Assembly (NCBI RefSeq): GCF_001591805.1
Contig: NZ_BCVP01000005.1
Coordinates: 175,387 to 239,386, forward strand
Origin: Neobacillus novalis NBRC 102450
GTDB lineage: Bacteria > Bacillota > Bacilli > Bacillales > Cytobacillaceae
Length of the DNA: 64,000 nt
Direction of reading: 5' to 3'
Shown: piece by piece, positions 7,219 through 17,983 of the stretch
Layout of the letters: the number at the start of each line of letters is the position of its first letter
Position numbering within the stretch: the stretch's first letter is position 1
The notes under the pieces: model-generated
What the model was told of the DNA's origin: nothing
The model's input: only the letters and a program-made list of their open reading frames with translations
Databases searched by the model: none
Made by a program: the position numbers and the translations under genes

Positions 7219-7308
7219 TTAAGCAATCCATTCCAATCTGGTCGAATGCGTGATATTCAAATATACAGTTTTCATGCCAGTGCACGATGCAATTGATAAT
7301 AAAATCAT
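7219..7308 (-). CDS. 29-residue peptide mini-gene with its own promoter and terminators
   Basis: Frame MILLSIASCTGMKTVYLNI..., 29 residues, preceded by a perfect AGGAGG with a 9-nt spacer. A near-consensus SigA promoter lies 42-70 bp upstream and two intrinsic terminators follow 25 and 75 bp after the stop, so a transcript of about 150-235 nt is expected. The peptide is mildly hydrophobic at its N-terminus and resembles no family I know. It could encode a functional micropeptide, or the RNA itself may be the product. The opposite-strand frame at 7250-7438 lacks a ribosome site and is not a gene. Confidence 0.55.
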   Translation of the reverse strand: MILLSIASCTGMKTVYLNITHSTRLEWIA

Positions 7309-7349
7309 TTTCTTCGACCTCCTTTTGGAATTTTTTACTTACAAGGGTA

Positions 7350-7378
7350 ATTATATCCACACATCGATACTTTGTAAA
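7350..7378 (-). promoter_or_regulatory. near-consensus SigA promoter of the mini-gene
   Basis: Minus-strand TTTACA (7373-7378), 17 nt, TATAAT (7350-7355). Start point expected near 7343. Confidence 0.75.
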
Positions 7379-7510
7379 CCTTTTTCCAGCATTTTTTTTA
7401 AAAATAATGAAAAAGCCCTTAAATTAGAAAATCTTTAAACAGGTAGGATTTAGTAAATGTCCGATTATGAGTAAATAGGTGAGGTATCCTTATAAATAAT
7501 ATGCAATCTT

Positions 7511-7840
7511 ATTGGCGACCGAACTTGGATGATTTTCTCGTTTTCGGTCGCTTATACCCCTTATAAGCTACCGAACTTGGACGACTTTCTCGGTTTCGGT
7601 CGCTTATACCTCTTATAAGCTACCCAACTTGGATGATTTTCCTGATTTCGGTCGCTTATACCCCTTATAAGCTACCCAACTTGGATGATTTTCTCGGTTT
7701 CGGTAGCTTATATCCCTTATAAGCTACCCAACTTGGATGATTTTCTTGGTTTCGGTAGCTTATACCTCTTATAAGCTACCGAACTTGGACGACTTTCTCG
7801 GTTTCGGTAACTTATACCTCTTATAAGCTATCGAACTCGC
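7511..7840. repeat. 52-bp tandem repeat, about 6.3 copies
   Basis: The element (T)AAGCTACC[GC]AACTTGGA and its partner TTTCGGTCGCTTATA recur with an exact spacing of 52 bp (anchor positions 7522, 7574, 7626, 7678, 7730, 7782, 7834). Each unit can form a hairpin through CCGAA...TTCGG and TATAAGC...GCTTATA. No open frame is maintained and there are no variable spacers, so it is neither a gene nor a CRISPR. Confidence 0.9.
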
Positions 7841-7842
7841 AT

Positions 7843-7896
7843 AAAAGGTGTCAGGTACCATGTGAAAATTTCACATAGTGCCTGACACCCTTTTTA
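7843..7896. terminator. interspersed palindrome acting as mccB terminator, copy 1
   Basis: Arms AAAAGGTGTCAGGTACCATGTGAAA and its near-complement form a hairpin of more than 20 bp, followed by T tracts on both strands. It ends three bases from the mccB stop. A nearly identical copy lies at 34274-34323. Confidence 0.8.
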
Positions 7897-7898
7897 TG

Positions 7899-9957
<2,059 letters not shown>

Positions 9958-9975
9958 TTCTCCACCCCTGTTAAC

Positions 9976-10671
9976 CTAACGTAAGGCTGCCACCATTTTC
10001 ATAACCAATGTAGCAGAATTAGTTGCTGCTTTATCAATAAACTGATCAAACGAAAGTTCGGATTCTTTTCCGGCAATATCAGAAAGCGAACGAATAATCA
10101 CGAAAGGAACGCCAAAGCGATGAGCTACTTGTGCGATGGCAGCAGCCTCCATTTCCACCGCTTGTAACTCAGTAAATTTGGAGCGGACGAAATCGACACG
10201 AACTGGATCCTCCATGAAAGAATCTCCGGTAACAATCAAGCCCTTCACGATTTGGAAGTTTTCTAATTCATTTGCCGCTGCCTCTGCAACTGCCATTAAT
10301 TTTTCATCGGCAATAAAGGCTGCCGGCAGCTGTGGAACTTGACCATACTCGTAGCCGAATGCTGTTACATCGACGTCATGATGACGAACCTCCGTGGAAA
10401 TAACAGCATCCCCGACATTAAGGTCTGGATTAAAGCCCCCAGCTGAACCGGTATTGATAATGCAATCTGGCTTAAATTTTTCAAGCAGGATGGTCGTCGA
10501 CATTGCAGCATTGACTTTGCCAATCCCAGAACGCAGGAGAATCACATCTGCACCGTTCATCGTTCCAAAGGTAAATTCGCAGCCCGCGACTGTTTCTTGT
10601 GTTTGATTGTCAATATTGTCTCTAAGTAGTGTAACTTCTTCTTCCATTGCTCCGATGATGGCGATTTTCAT
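9976..10671 (-). CDS. mtnN: 5'-methylthioadenosine/S-adenosylhomocysteine nucleosidase
   Basis: Hydrolyses the adenine from methylthioadenosine and S-adenosylhomocysteine, clearing inhibitors of methyl transfer and feeding S-ribosylhomocysteine to LuxS. The 231-residue product has the conserved GAMEEEV start (catalytic Glu12 by family numbering), the substrate motif SGIGKVNA, the GSAGG turn, VEMEAAA and the catalytic Asp of RSLSDIAG. Start ATG with an AGAGGTC ribosome site. Second gene of the yrrT operon, so its expression should follow CymR control. Confidence 0.95.
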   Translation of the reverse strand: MKIAIIGAMEEEVTLLRDNIDNQTQETVAGCEFTFGTMNGADVILLRSGIGKVNAAMSTTILLEKFKPDCIINTGSAGGFNPDLNVGDAVISTEVRHHDVDVTAFGYEYGQVPQLPAAFIADEKLMAVAEAAANELENFQIVKGLIVTGDSFMEDPVRVDFVRSKFTELQAVEMEAAAIAQVAHRFGVPFVIIRSLSDIAGKESELSFDQFIDKAATNSATLVMKMVAALR

Positions 10672-10685
10672 AATTTGACCTCTTT

Positions 10686-11324
10686 CTACTGTTTTACGGC
10701 TTCCAATAACCAGACAAAATCGTTGAATTGTTTAAAGGTAACGCTAAAATTGTTTTCTTCTAAGATATTTTTTAAAAACGGAATCGTTGTATAATATTCA
10801 GTTTCCAAATCTTTTGCCAGGTTAAGATAGCCTTGATGTTTTGCTTTTACGATCGTATGATAATAATCTTCCGTGGATTGAAACATCGTATCCGCAAACA
10901 CTATTCTACCACCTTTTGAAAGCAGGCTGCCATAGTGAGTAACAGCGTTTGCTTTTTCGTCATCGGTGAGATGGTGGAAGGCATACGTGCTGACAAAGGT
11001 ATCAATATTGTTTACCTTAGGAAACTGAAGAAAATCGCCATCGAGAAGGACTGCTTTATTGCCAAGCTTTGCTTCAGCAATTTTCCTCATTGGAGGAGAA
11101 GGTTCAATTCCTGTCACTCTAAGCCCTCTTGCCAACAGCTTTTGAGTCAAATTGCCTGTTCCTACGCCAAATTCCACTACATGACCAACCGAACGGTCTG
11201 CCACAGCAGCTAATATTTGCTCATACTTTGAAAATACTTCTTTATATTCAATATCATGACCAATAACCGTATCATCGTAAGAATCAGCCCATTGCTCAAA
11301 AATGTCTAAAAATTCTCTGCCCAT
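10686..11324 (-). CDS. yrrT: class I SAM-dependent methyltransferase YrrT
   Basis: Putative AdoMet methyltransferase, 212 residues, with glycine-rich motif [13 protein letters not shown] near residue 48 and a downstream acidic motif (GIEPSP). It is the first gene of the methyl/sulfur recycling operon; its acceptor substrate is not known. The longest frame starts at 11351, but that ATG abuts the CymR box and would leave no leader. ATG at 11324 (MGREFLD...) has GGGGG eight bases upstream and gives the length of the B. subtilis protein, so I chose it. Confidence 0.88.
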   Translation of the reverse strand: MGREFLDIFEQWADSYDDTVIGHDIEYKEVFSKYEQILAAVADRSVGHVVEFGVGTGNLTQKLLARGLRVTGIEPSPPMRKIAEAKLGNKAVLLDGDFLQFPKVNNIDTFVSTYAFHHLTDDEKANAVTHYGSLLSKGGRIVFADTMFQSTEDYYHTIVKAKHQGYLNLAKDLETEYYTTIPFLKNILEENNFSVTFKQFNDFVWLLEAVKQ

Positions 11325-11351
11325 AAAATCAGCCCCCATATATAAACGCAT

Positions 11352-11377
11352 AATTCCTATGAGTATACTATGATTTA
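11352..11377 (-). promoter_or_regulatory. CymR operator overlapping the yrrT promoter
   Basis: The minus-strand 26-mer starting TAAATCATAGTATACT and ending CATAGGAATT fits the CymR box as I recall it (TAWWNCNTWNNATWNNATTNGGAATT) at all fixed positions except two in the ATT. The -10 element TATACT lies inside it, so binding would repress yrrT-mtnN-mccAB. cymR is encoded at 32.4 kb. Confidence 0.75.
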
Positions 11378-11425
11378 ATTTAAAACCATGTTATCACAAT
11401 TCACACCTTTATTCAATTCCCAACG

Positions 11426-11447
11426 CGGGACAAGGGGATTTTGTCCC
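11426..11447. repeat. small inverted repeat between yrrT and yrzA
   Basis: GGGACAA and TTGTCCC are separated by about six bases within the divergent yrrT/yrzA spacer. It may be an operator or a leader hairpin; no regulator can be named. Confidence 0.35.
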
Positions 11448-11522
11448 AGAACTTTTAAACAATTCCCGTTGCTAGCAGGGAAGGAAATCACTAAAATGGA
11501 ATTATGGAAAGGATGATTTAAA

Positions 11523-11726
11523 ATGAATTTTCAATTTGACTTAATAGAGGATAAAGTGGAATTTTTCGAAGCTAATAATCTTAAAACCCTGCAGAAAAAG
11601 ATTGAAGCACAAATTGACGAGAACAGAGCCATCTTGCTTGGGGTACATTCTGTTTCCCACCAAATGCATGTCAACGAAAACGGACAAACCTACTTTACGG
11701 CTGTAGTACATTTTAAAAAGAAATAG
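11523..11726 (+). CDS. yrzA: DUF2536 family protein YrzA
   Basis: A 67-residue soluble protein of unknown function, MNFQFDLIEDKVEFFEA at the start and an internal VHSVSHQMHVNENGQTYF segment typical of the YrzA/DUF2536 family. It is predicted as a small alpha/beta protein without membrane segment. The ATG at 11523 has an AAAGGATGA ribosome site. It is divergent from yrrT, and in B. subtilis the same gene pair is found side by side, which supports the assignment. The convergent yrrS terminator at 11.86-11.90 kb can also end its transcript. Confidence 0.85.
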   Translation: MNFQFDLIEDKVEFFEANNLKTLQKKIEAQIDENRAILLGVHSVSHQMHVNENGQTYFTAVVHFKKK

Positions 11727-11857
11727 GGGACAAGGAGCATGTTTCTTAGTTTCGACAAAGCCATAATACATATCCAAGTATCTCATCGGGACCATAGAAA
11801 TACTTAGGCAAACAGGAGATCCTCTATTAGAAAATTATCTTTGGTAGAGTTGATAGC

Positions 11858-11900
11858 CAAAAAAATAGGATGTTGCCATTGTTATGGCAACATCCTATTT
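11858..11900. terminator. terminator of the greA-pbpI-yrrS transcript
   Basis: Sixteen-base arms AAATAGGATGTTGCCA / TGGCAACATCCTATTT with a six-base loop; minus-strand T tract of seven. Four bases beyond the yrrS stop codon, and usable by yrzA from the other side. Confidence 0.9.
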
Positions 11901-11903
11901 CCG

Positions 11904-12584
11904 TTATTTTTGCAGTTCTGCGAGTTCTTCGACTTTGGTTGGCATCCAGCCTTGACCGTCGACCCATTTTATATAAACTTTATATTTTTGTGTTTTATCC
12001 TTGGAGTGGACGGTTCCGATTGATGCATTGGTTGTTGATTTGTCACTGCCCAGCCAAAAAACCGTCATGTTGCTTGGGTCTAATCCGGTCGCATAGGAAA
12101 TAGCGTTCAGCATCTCATCCCAATCTGTTCCGCTATAAACTGGGGCATGATTACCTGATTGTGATGTTCCAACAGGCTTCCAGCTCGGATTTTCGATGGT
12201 TTTGAGGACATTGGAAGATGCGCCCCCATTAGATACGACCGCCTGTGAATCATCCGGCTTTTCCGGTGTTGCTGCTTCCTCACCCGGTTGGTCGCCCGCC
12301 GCAGTATCATCAGATGAGCTGTCATCCTTTTTGGGATCCTCATCTTTTTTGACGTCTTCATCTTTTTTCTTATCTTTAACCTCTTTATGTTCCGTATCCT
12401 TTTGCGCTGTTTTTGGGCTTTCCTTCTTTGGTGCTGCCTTGTCATTCCCTGAAGCAAAAATATTGTATGCAACAAAAATAATTAACAGGAGCACAACGAT
12501 AATTAAACCATTTAATACGATATTCGTCTTTTTTCTTTTCGCACGGTAACCAGAACGCGAATTAGAATTAAAATCATTACTCAA
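11904..12584 (-). CDS. yrrS: DUF1510 membrane-anchored protein YrrS
   Basis: A 226-residue bitopic membrane protein with a basic cytosolic head (RAKRKKTN), one membrane helix (about residues 18-40, NGLIIVVLLLIIFVAYNIF), a long low-complexity K/D/E-rich linker (about 45-105) and a C-terminal DUF1510 domain (about 120-226) outside the cell. It is cotranscribed with pbpI and thought to assist it in the envelope of sporulating cells. The start is TTG at 12584, 7 nt after AGGAG; the longer frame to 12746 runs into pbpI and has no ribosome site. Function is inferred from context only. Confidence 0.85.
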   Translation of the reverse strand: MSNDFNSNSRSGYRAKRKKTNIVLNGLIIVVLLLIIFVAYNIFASGNDKAAPKKESPKTAQKDTEHKEVKDKKKDEDVKKDEDPKKDDSSSDDTAAGDQPGEEAATPEKPDDSQAVVSNGGASSNVLKTIENPSWKPVGTSQSGNHAPVYSGTDWDEMLNAISYATGLDPSNMTVFWLGSDKSTTNASIGTVHSKDKTQKYKVYIKWVDGQGWMPTKVEELAELQK

Positions 12585-12657
12585 ATAAATCACTCCTAAA
12601 AATAAGGCTCTCAATATTCTAACATGATTTGCAAAGAACTTGAAGGGAAAACCTTTT

Positions 12658-14421
12658 TCACTGTTCCTTTCCATGATCATTTTCATACAGCATCTTGACC
12701 ATTTCAGCAAACAACAAATTAACCCCGCCTTCCGATCCCAGCACATCCAAATTTACAGCCACCAACGCATATTTAGGATGCTGGTAAGGAAAATAGCCGG
12801 CAAACCATTTATTATGCAATTGTTTGCCATCTTCATATTTTCCCGTTTCTGCGGTACCCGATTTCCCGGCCACTTCGTATGGCAAATTCTTAAACCATCT
12901 CCCAGTTCCATTGGGATTAAGGACGACTTCACGCAAAAGCTTCTGCAGCTTCATGGCCGTATAAGGAGAAATCGTTTCTCCCTTTAAGCTTTGCTCGGGG
13001 AAATCAACCATCGTTGTCCCGTTTTTATATTCAATTTTCGATACCGCTCTGACCATTTCCTTTTTACCACCTCTGGAAATCGTTGCCATCATATTGGCGA
13101 CGGCTAAAGGAGTCGCACGGACTTCATTCTGACCAATTCCCGACATCGCCACAAAATTGGCATCTTTTCGGTCTTCATCAAACAAAAACACCCTGCCCTT
13201 ATCTTCGTCAGCAAGCTGCTTGAAATTGCTTGTATGATAAACATCCCCCTGCCAGCCATTTATGCCTGTCAGTGACAATTTAGCCGCATAATCCTCTAAC
13301 ATGTGAGAGTCTGTTGTTTGCAGCTCTCTTGCCAGCTCACCAAACGTCCGATTACAGCTCCTCGCAAAGCTATTGGTAAAATCCAGCATTCCATAATCGT
13401 ATGTTAGTTCCGGCTTCCCATTGATTTTTTTACTGCAGTCAAAAAACCGGGCCGGGTCGTCAAGATTATGATCGATGGCCGCTGTGGCAACAACGGTTTT
13501 AAACACGGAACCGATAATCTGCTGTTTTAACATCCTATTGGTAATACCTGCGCCGCTATAGGGGTCCTTTTTATTCATCATCGGCCGTGACACCATCGCA
13601 AGCACACTATTGTCCTCAATATCCAGGAGGACCAACCCGCCTTTTTTAATCTGATACTGATCCACTAAATCCTCCGCTTTTTGCTGGAGGCTCTTATCAA
13701 TCGTTGTCCTTACGTTTACAGGATAGAACGGGTTCGCCGGGTCGACATACTTGACATTAATTCCGAACAGCGGCGCACCGCCGCCATCTACATGGTAAAC
13801 AAGCTTTGATTTCCCTTCAGGAAGCAGGAATTCATCAAAGCTTTCTTCAAGCCCGGAGACACCTAGGAGGGTTTTCTCCGAGAGTTCTTTATTCGGGTAC
13901 CGTTTTTTTAATTCTTGCGGGTTTTCACCTGTCAGACCAAGGAATTGCTCGGCAGGCACATCAGAACGTTCAAACTTTTTTTCAAGGGCAAACACACCAG
14001 GGATTTTCAAGTCATTGATTCGTTCCATTTGTGATGCGGTCAGCTCACGCGGTTCCGGATCGCCAAAAGAGAACGGTTTTTTTGCCGCTTCTACTGCCGT
14101 TTGCAGCATATGAACCGGTATACCGGAAATATCCGATACCTTCTCAATCTCCCAATCAGTTTTTTTCAAAAATGGAAATAGAACAAGAACGGACACCTTT
14201 TTATGCGTCAGCATATCCCCATTGCGATCAAGGAAGTTCCCTCTGCCATTATCGATTACCAGCTCTTGGGTTCTTTGTTTGACACTTTCCTCAAGTAAAT
14301 TCACATTATGTTTTGAAAAAGTTTCGGTCTCAATTAATTGGATTTGCATTAAACGAATTAAAAGCAACAGCAAACCAGTTATACAAATGAACAGCCATCC
14401 AAGTGCCCGTTTTCTCCACAT
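12658..14421 (-). CDS. pbpI: class B penicillin-binding protein (PbpI type)
   Basis: Peptidoglycan transpeptidase, 587 residues, anchored by an N-terminal helix (about 6-28). The active-site triad is complete: Ser305 in SVFK, Ser355 in SCN and Lys520 in KSGT. Between the anchor and the transpeptidase domain lies the usual dimerisation domain. In B. subtilis the ortholog is a sporulation-associated PBP. The start ATG at 14421 (MWRKR) follows GAGGTG at a 6-nt spacing; the longer frame to 14466 is unsupported. The ribosome site is part of the 3' arm of a terminator-like hairpin at 14429-14453, so translation of read-through mRNA may be masked. Confidence 0.93.
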   Translation of the reverse strand: MWRKRALGWLFICITGLLLLLIRLMQIQLIETETFSKHNVNLLEESVKQRTQELVIDNGRGNFLDRNGDMLTHKKVSVLVLFPFLKKTDWEIEKVSDISGIPVHMLQTAVEAAKKPFSFGDPEPRELTASQMERINDLKIPGVFALEKKFERSDVPAEQFLGLTGENPQELKKRYPNKELSEKTLLGVSGLEESFDEFLLPEGKSKLVYHVDGGGAPLFGINVKYVDPANPFYPVNVRTTIDKSLQQKAEDLVDQYQIKKGGLVLLDIEDNSVLAMVSRPMMNKKDPYSGAGITNRMLKQQIIGSVFKTVVATAAIDHNLDDPARFFDCSKKINGKPELTYDYGMLDFTNSFARSCNRTFGELARELQTTDSHMLEDYAAKLSLTGINGWQGDVYHTSNFKQLADEDKGRVFLFDEDRKDANFVAMSGIGQNEVRATPLAVANMMATISRGGKKEMVRAVSKIEYKNGTTMVDFPEQSLKGETISPYTAMKLQKLLREVVLNPNGTGRWFKNLPYEVAGKSGTAETGKYEDGKQLHNKWFAGYFPYQHPKYALVAVNLDVLGSEGGVNLLFAEMVKMLYENDHGKEQ

Positions 14422-14453
14422 AAAAAACACCTCGTCAAAAGTTTTGACGAGGT
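14422..14453 (-). terminator. greA terminator overlapping the pbpI ribosome site
   Basis: Minus-strand ACCTCGTC-AAAACTTTT-GACGAGGT followed by G and six T. The second arm contains GAGGTG, the only ribosome site for pbpI. Confidence 0.75.
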
Positions 14454-14497
14454 TTGTACATTTCAAACAATGTTTAAATGAATAAATATTATTTCAA

Positions 14498-14974
14498 TTA
14501 TTTAATACTTACGATACGGACGCTCATTTCGCCGCCTGGTGTTTGAACGGAAACTTGATCGCCGACTTTCTTACCTAATAAGCTTTTCGCAATAGGTGAA
14601 TCGTTGGAGATTTTCCCCTCAAATGGATCCGCCTCAGCACTTCCGACAATGGAATACGTTTCTTCATCACCATCTGGAAGCTCAACAAAGGTTACCGACC
14701 TGCCTAATGCAACGGAATCGCCTTTAATATCGCCTTCAGCAATAATCTTAGCATTGCGAATCATATTTTCTAGAGTTGTAATGCGGCCTTCAACAAAAGC
14801 CTGCTCCTCTTTCGCGGAATCATACTCGGAGTTTTCTGATAAATCACCAAAGCTTCGCGCGATTTTAATTCTTTCCACCACTTCTTTACGCTTCACTGAT
14901 TTTAAATACTCAAGTTCTTGGTTTAATTTGTCTTTTCCTGCTTGTGTCATTGGAAATACTTTCTCAGCAGCCAA
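14498..14974 (-). CDS. greA: transcription elongation factor GreA
   Basis: Rescues backtracked RNA polymerase by stimulating cleavage of the nascent 3' end. The 158-residue product has an N-terminal coiled coil (about 10-75) with the acidic tip [12 protein letters not shown] and a C-terminal FKBP-like domain (about 85-158). The frame is open from a GTG at 14983, which sits directly on the ribosome site; TTG at 14974 lies 8 nt after AGGAG and gives [11 protein letters not shown], the family N-terminus, so I chose it. It is followed by a terminator before pbpI. Confidence 0.95.
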   Translation of the reverse strand: MAAEKVFPMTQAGKDKLNQELEYLKSVKRKEVVERIKIARSFGDLSENSEYDSAKEEQAFVEGRITTLENMIRNAKIIAEGDIKGDSVALGRSVTFVELPDGDEETYSIVGSAEADPFEGKISNDSPIAKSLLGKKVGDQVSVQTPGGEMSVRIVSIK

Positions 14975-15130
14975 AATCCTCACTCCTTCTAGTCTTCACA
15001 AATCCCCATTAGAATTGTGTATGTAGTGTATGTAGGTATTATGCAGATTACGCATAATAGATAGCAGCGCGTCCTTGCAAAATAAGGGCGCGCAACAAAA
15101 TATATTTATTCCTTATCTTTTGCTATTGTG

Positions 15131-15766
15131 TCACAAAATTGATTTTTGTTCAAGAATTGTTTGAATTTTTGTGACCATTAAATCGACAGCAACATGGTTT
15201 TGCCCACCTTCAGGAATAATCACATCTGCATAACGCTTGGTTGGTTCAATAAACTGATTATGCATCGGACGGACCACATTTAAATATTGATCGATAACAG
15301 AATCAAAATTCCGGCCGCGTTCCTTAATATCACGGGTCAAGCGGCGAATAATTCGTAAATCAGCATCGGTATCAACGTACAATTTAATGTCCATTAACTC
15401 ACGGAGGCGCTCGTCTTCAAGCACTAAAATCCCCTCTAAAATAATAACATCCTGGGGCTCAACCGGAATAACATTTTCAGACCGGGTATGAATCGAATAA
15501 TCATAGACCGGTTTTTCAATTGCTTCATATCGTAAAAGCTTTTCAATATGTTCGATCAGTAAATCATTATCAAAGGCTAGCGGATGATCATAATTTGTTT
15601 GTAAACGTTCTTCAAAGGGTAAATCTCTTTGATCCTTATAATAATAATCCTGTTCCAATACTAAAATAGAATGATCCTTCAAACTTTCGTAAATCGCTTT
15701 TGTTACACTGGTTTTTCCGGAGCCGGAGCCGCCGGTGACACCAATAACAACAGGTCTAGGCATCAT
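15131..15766 (-). CDS. udk: uridine kinase
   Basis: Phosphorylates uridine and cytidine in pyrimidine salvage using GTP or ATP. The 211-residue protein has the P-loop GGSGSGKT (Lys18), the Asp of LEQDYYYKD and the lid arginines of the [12 protein letters not shown] segment. Length equals the B. subtilis enzyme. ATG at 15766 follows AGGAG. It sits one base downstream of trhP2, in the same operon order as in B. subtilis (trmR-trhP1-trhP2-udk-greA). Confidence 0.96.
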   Translation of the reverse strand: MMPRPVVIGVTGGSGSGKTSVTKAIYESLKDHSILVLEQDYYYKDQRDLPFEERLQTNYDHPLAFDNDLLIEHIEKLLRYEAIEKPVYDYSIHTRSENVIPVEPQDVIILEGILVLEDERLRELMDIKLYVDTDADLRIIRRLTRDIKERGRNFDSVIDQYLNVVRPMHNQFIEPTKRYADVIIPEGGQNHVAVDLMVTKIQTILEQKSIL

Positions 15767-15767
15767 G

Positions 15768-17036
15768 CTAGTTCTCCTTTCGCATCATGTTGTTAGGGTA
15801 TACCGGTTTGTCCAATTTAAATTGCACAATCTGAAGAGGGTGTCTAGCTGCATCCAGTTCATTACCTTTTTCATCCCATATTTTATCTACTACATGTGTA
15901 AAGTTTTGAATTTCTGGTCCGAAGAATTCCACTTCTTCCCCTGGTTTAAAATGGTTGCGCTGCTGCAGGGTTACCATTTGCGTTTCCTCGTTGTAATCCA
16001 AGACAAGGCCGACAAATTCGAAACTAGTCTTCTTGCTATGATTACCAAACATTTGCTCTTTATACCCTGGAACGCCTTCAAAAAACGCTGGAGCCGTTTC
16101 ACGGTTTGCACATTTGTCGAGCTCTTTTAACCATTCCCGCTGAATCACAAAATTCTCAGGGTCGGCACAATACGCGTCAATCACTTTGCGATAAACGCTG
16201 ACAACCGTTGCGATATAATGAATTGATTTCATCCTGCCTTCGATTTTTAAACTGTCAATACCCAATTCAATCATCTGTGGAATCGCCTGAATGAGATTAA
16301 GATCCTTCGGGCTCATCGCAAACGGTGCATCACCCTCTGCATAAAGTGGATTTTCGTTATCGCCTTCTAGTTGAAATAGATCATAATCCCAGCGGCATGA
16401 TTGGCAGCAGCCGCCACGGTTGGAATCGCGTGCGGTCATATGGTTGCTCAAGGTACAGCGTCCAGAGTAGGCAATGCACATTGCTCCATGAATAAAGGTT
16501 TCAATTTCTACATCAACCTTTTCCTTCATTTCTCTGATTTCTTCCGCACTTACTTCTCGTGCTAATACAACCCGTTCTGCCCCCGCCTCTTTCCAAAACT
16601 GGGCAGCTTTCCAGTTGGAAAGTGATTGCTGAGTACTAATATGGATTTCAATCTCTGGGGCAAGCCGCTTGCACGTTTCAATAATGAGCGGATCGGCGAC
16701 AATAATCCCAGCAATTCCGGTCTCCTTCAAGCCAAGTATATATTCCTCTAAACCGGCAATATTTTCATTATGAGCAAAAATATTTGTCGTTACATAAATC
16801 TTTGCACCAAAATTTTTAGCAAACTCGACGCCTTCTTTCATTTCTTCAAATGTGAAGTTATCGGCGTTTGAACGTAGTCCATATTCCTGACCGCCGATAA
16901 ATACGGCATCGGCACCATATTGAACCGCGATTTTCAGCTTTTCAAGATTGCCTGCTGGGGCAAGGAGTTCCGGCTTCTTCACAATGACACGTTTCCCGTC
17001 AATCATTTCAGAAATCTTATCTTTAACTGTATTCAT
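15768..17036 (-). CDS. trhP2: tRNA 5-hydroxyuridine synthase subunit, U32 family (TrhP2)
   Basis: One of two U32 'peptidase' proteins that make 5-hydroxyuridine at tRNA wobble position 34 in a prephenate-dependent reaction. The 422-residue product has the TIM-barrel start [15 protein letters not shown] and a cysteine cluster CIAYSGRC...GGCCQSC near residues 180-205 that matches the iron-sulfur site of the family, plus a C-terminal beta-barrel domain. The start has GGAGGAG nearby. It follows trhP1 by 17 bp. U32 proteins were long annotated as collagenases, which is not supported here. Confidence 0.93.
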   Translation of the reverse strand: MNTVKDKISEMIDGKRVIVKKPELLAPAGNLEKLKIAVQYGADAVFIGGQEYGLRSNADNFTFEEMKEGVEFAKNFGAKIYVTTNIFAHNENIAGLEEYILGLKETGIAGIIVADPLIIETCKRLAPEIEIHISTQQSLSNWKAAQFWKEAGAERVVLAREVSAEEIREMKEKVDVEIETFIHGAMCIAYSGRCTLSNHMTARDSNRGGCCQSCRWDYDLFQLEGDNENPLYAEGDAPFAMSPKDLNLIQAIPQMIELGIDSLKIEGRMKSIHYIATVVSVYRKVIDAYCADPENFVIQREWLKELDKCANRETAPAFFEGVPGYKEQMFGNHSKKTSFEFVGLVLDYNEETQMVTLQQRNHFKPGEEVEFFGPEIQNFTHVVDKIWDEKGNELDAARHPLQIVQFKLDKPVYPNNMMRKEN

Positions 17037-17053
17037 GAACGAACTCCTCCCTT

Positions 17054-17983
17054 TTAATATACTGTTTCTTTGAAATAGAACCCTGTATCTAGTGAACGAT
17101 TTGCAGGCTGTATTTCTTCGATTGCCTTAAGCAGCTCGTCCTTTTTATCATCATAAGCATCTGGGTCCTCGAAAAATAAATCAATCGCCTCTCGATATAG
17201 TTTAGTCACAGCCAAAAGATACTCTTGGCTCTTTAATATCCCGTCAATTTTAAACGAGTCTACTCCAGCTTCTAACATGTCTTGAAGCTCATCAATGATA
17301 CAAATATCATTTGGACTCATAATATGGGTTCCATTTTCATCCTCAAAAATAGGATATTTATTAGCACGTTCTTTATCATGCAGGAACATATTTTTTTCCA
17401 TCTTGCGATTTTCAATCTCCAGGACTTTTCCTTGGTATTCATAATAGTTGCCGAGGAGCGAGCGCTTTGATTGGAACATGCAGCTCATGCCATGTACCAA
17501 TACTTCGATTTCTACTTCCGCATTTTCTTTCGTTTCGACAATCGCGTCCATATTAATCTCACGTGCCAGGACTGCTCTTCCCGTACCTTTTTTGCCCCAA
17601 TAGTTACATGTATACCAGTTCGTCCCGGTTGTCTCGGTACTCCAATGAAGCTTCATTTCCGGCGCCACTTCTTTCGCTGTCAATAGCACAGCAGGATCAC
17701 CGAAAATAATGGCATCCGCCTTGGCAGCCGCGGCAAAGCGAATATAATCACCGAGTTCCTCAATTTTTTCATTGTGAAAAATCGCATTCATCGCGATGTA
17801 GACTTTTTTTCCTTTAGAATGAGCAAGTTCAATCGCCTTTTCGACATCCTCACGGCTAAATTCACCGGCAAGCCGTAAACCATATCGCTGTTCACCGACA
17901 ACAAACGCATCCGCTCCCGCCTCAGCTAATGGCGCGATATCGTCGACAGTCAATGGTGTAACTAGCAATTCTGTTTTTTTCAT
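17054..17983 (-). CDS. trhP1: tRNA 5-hydroxyuridine synthase subunit, U32 family (TrhP1)
   Basis: Shorter partner (309 residues) of TrhP2, also a U32-family barrel, with the start ELLVTPLTVDDIAPLAEAGADAF. It lacks the four-cysteine cluster of TrhP2: only the single Cys of the VHGMSCMF segment is kept, where TrhP2 has [13 protein letters not shown], so it likely supports rather than carries the iron-sulfur chemistry. Its ATG overlaps the trmR stop by four bases (translational coupling). An AGAGGTG ribosome site lies 8 nt upstream. Confidence 0.9.
   Translation of the reverse strand: MKKTELLVTPLTVDDIAPLAEAGADAFVVGEQRYGLRLAGEFSREDVEKAIELAHSKGKKVYIAMNAIFHNEKIEELGDYIRFAAAAKADAIIFGDPAVLLTAKEVAPEMKLHWSTETTGTNWYTCNYWGKKGTGRAVLAREINMDAIVETKENAEVEIEVLVHGMSCMFQSKRSLLGNYYEYQGKVLEIENRKMEKNMFLHDKERANKYPIFEDENGTHIMSPNDICIIDELQDMLEAGVDSFKIDGILKSQEYLLAVTKLYREAIDLFFEDPDAYDDKKDELLKAIEEIQPANRSLDTGFYFKETVY

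Noticed and set aside
7250..7438. 62-codon plus-strand frame
   Set aside because: GTG start without ribosome site; it runs over the promoter and frame of the minus-strand mini-gene.
7511..7840. CRISPR array
   Set aside because: The whole 52-bp unit is repeated; there are no variable spacers and no cas genes.
12107..12549. Overlapping frames within yrrS
   Set aside because: Shadows of the low-complexity K/D/E linker; no ribosome sites.
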